From the NCBI GenBank assembly GCA_902773245.1, contig CACYDY010000271.1, positions 1 through 12,714 of the forward strand: a stretch of DNA of 12,714 nucleotides. The letters run 5' to 3'. Under the pieces are notes generated by a model. That model had not been told where the DNA came from. It was given only the letters and a program-made list of their open reading frames with translations, and ran no database searches. This DNA comes from an uncultured Ruminococcus sp. GTDB lineage: Bacteria; Bacillota; Clostridia; Oscillospirales; Acutalibacteraceae. Positions 12,658 to 12,714 of this stretch are shown here, piece by piece. Positions within the stretch are counted from its first letter, which is position 1. Each line of letters opens with the position of its first letter. Position numbers and translations under genes: made by a program.

Positions 12658-12714
12658 AGGGCACCTCTAAAAACCACCTGCCGCTCATCAGCACCACATC
12701 TGAACGACATTAGG
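12658..12714. mobile_element. Possible terminal inverted repeat of an insertion element, cut by the window edge
   Basis: AGGGCACCTCTAAAAACC (12658-12675), preceded by TTAT, resembles the GGGCACCTCT-type ends I associate with some IS5-related insertion elements. No transposase is visible because the window stops 39 bases later. It is also close enough to the BofA-like gene to affect its promoter. The call rests on recollection of end sequences only. Confidence 0.25.

Overview
The window looks like a chromosomal segment from an anaerobic gut or rumen Clostridia, most likely a Ruminococcus-like member of the Oscillospiraceae. The reasons are low-GC Firmicutes-style genes with strong GGAGG ribosome sites, a type I dockerin on a secreted cell-wall hydrolase, a DUF4364 protein, a BofA-like sporulation protein, and MtaB. 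No rRNA, tRNA, CRISPR, phage module or intact transposase is visible. Genus-level placement is inference.

Layout, left to right. (1) 1-1634: a MocR-type (GntR winged helix plus aminotransferase fold) regulator with a perfect 8-3-8 palindrome in its promoter region. (2) 1643-2804: a TetR-family repressor gene diverges from a small predicted all-beta protein of unknown function; the space between them holds repeated TACACATTT(A/G)TCC boxes, one lying on the repressor's own -10. (3) 2828-5398, minus strand: a secreted dockerin-bearing glucosaminidase preceded by mtaB, a tRNA methylthiotransferase. (4) 5640-5882: a small HPr-fold protein that has lost the catalytic histidine loop but keeps the regulatory-serine motif, in the manner of Crh. 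(5) 5971-6364: a gene-free stretch of nested hairpins, a 13-bp tandem repeat and a sequence related to a second element at 8494-8568. (6) 6365-8340, minus strand: a zur-znuC-znuB operon with a clear promoter and a Fur-family box on its start site; the binding protein ZnuA is not in the window. (7) 8650-9894, minus: a lipoprotein serine hydrolase of the beta-lactamase/PBP family. (8) 10114-11482, minus: a membrane pair, NfeD-like protein then Band 7/SPFH protein. (9) 11736-12590: DUF4364 protein converging on, and overlapping by 24 bp, a BofA-like protein. The last ~55 bases may be the end of an insertion element.

The genes form small independent units rather than one pathway. The best-supported regulatory circuits are zinc-type control by the Fur-family protein of its own operon, and probable autoregulation of the TetR repressor together with its divergent neighbour. 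Several minus-strand promoters (zur, hydrolase, nfeD) share a near-identical layout of TTGAC-like -35, 17-bp spacer and TGA-extended TARAAT -10. Nothing here is convincing as a complete new multi-gene system. The most promising unexplained items are the TetR/small beta-protein pair with its repeats, the histidine-less HPr-like protein, the dockerin on a peptidoglycan hydrolase, and the structured intergenic elements.
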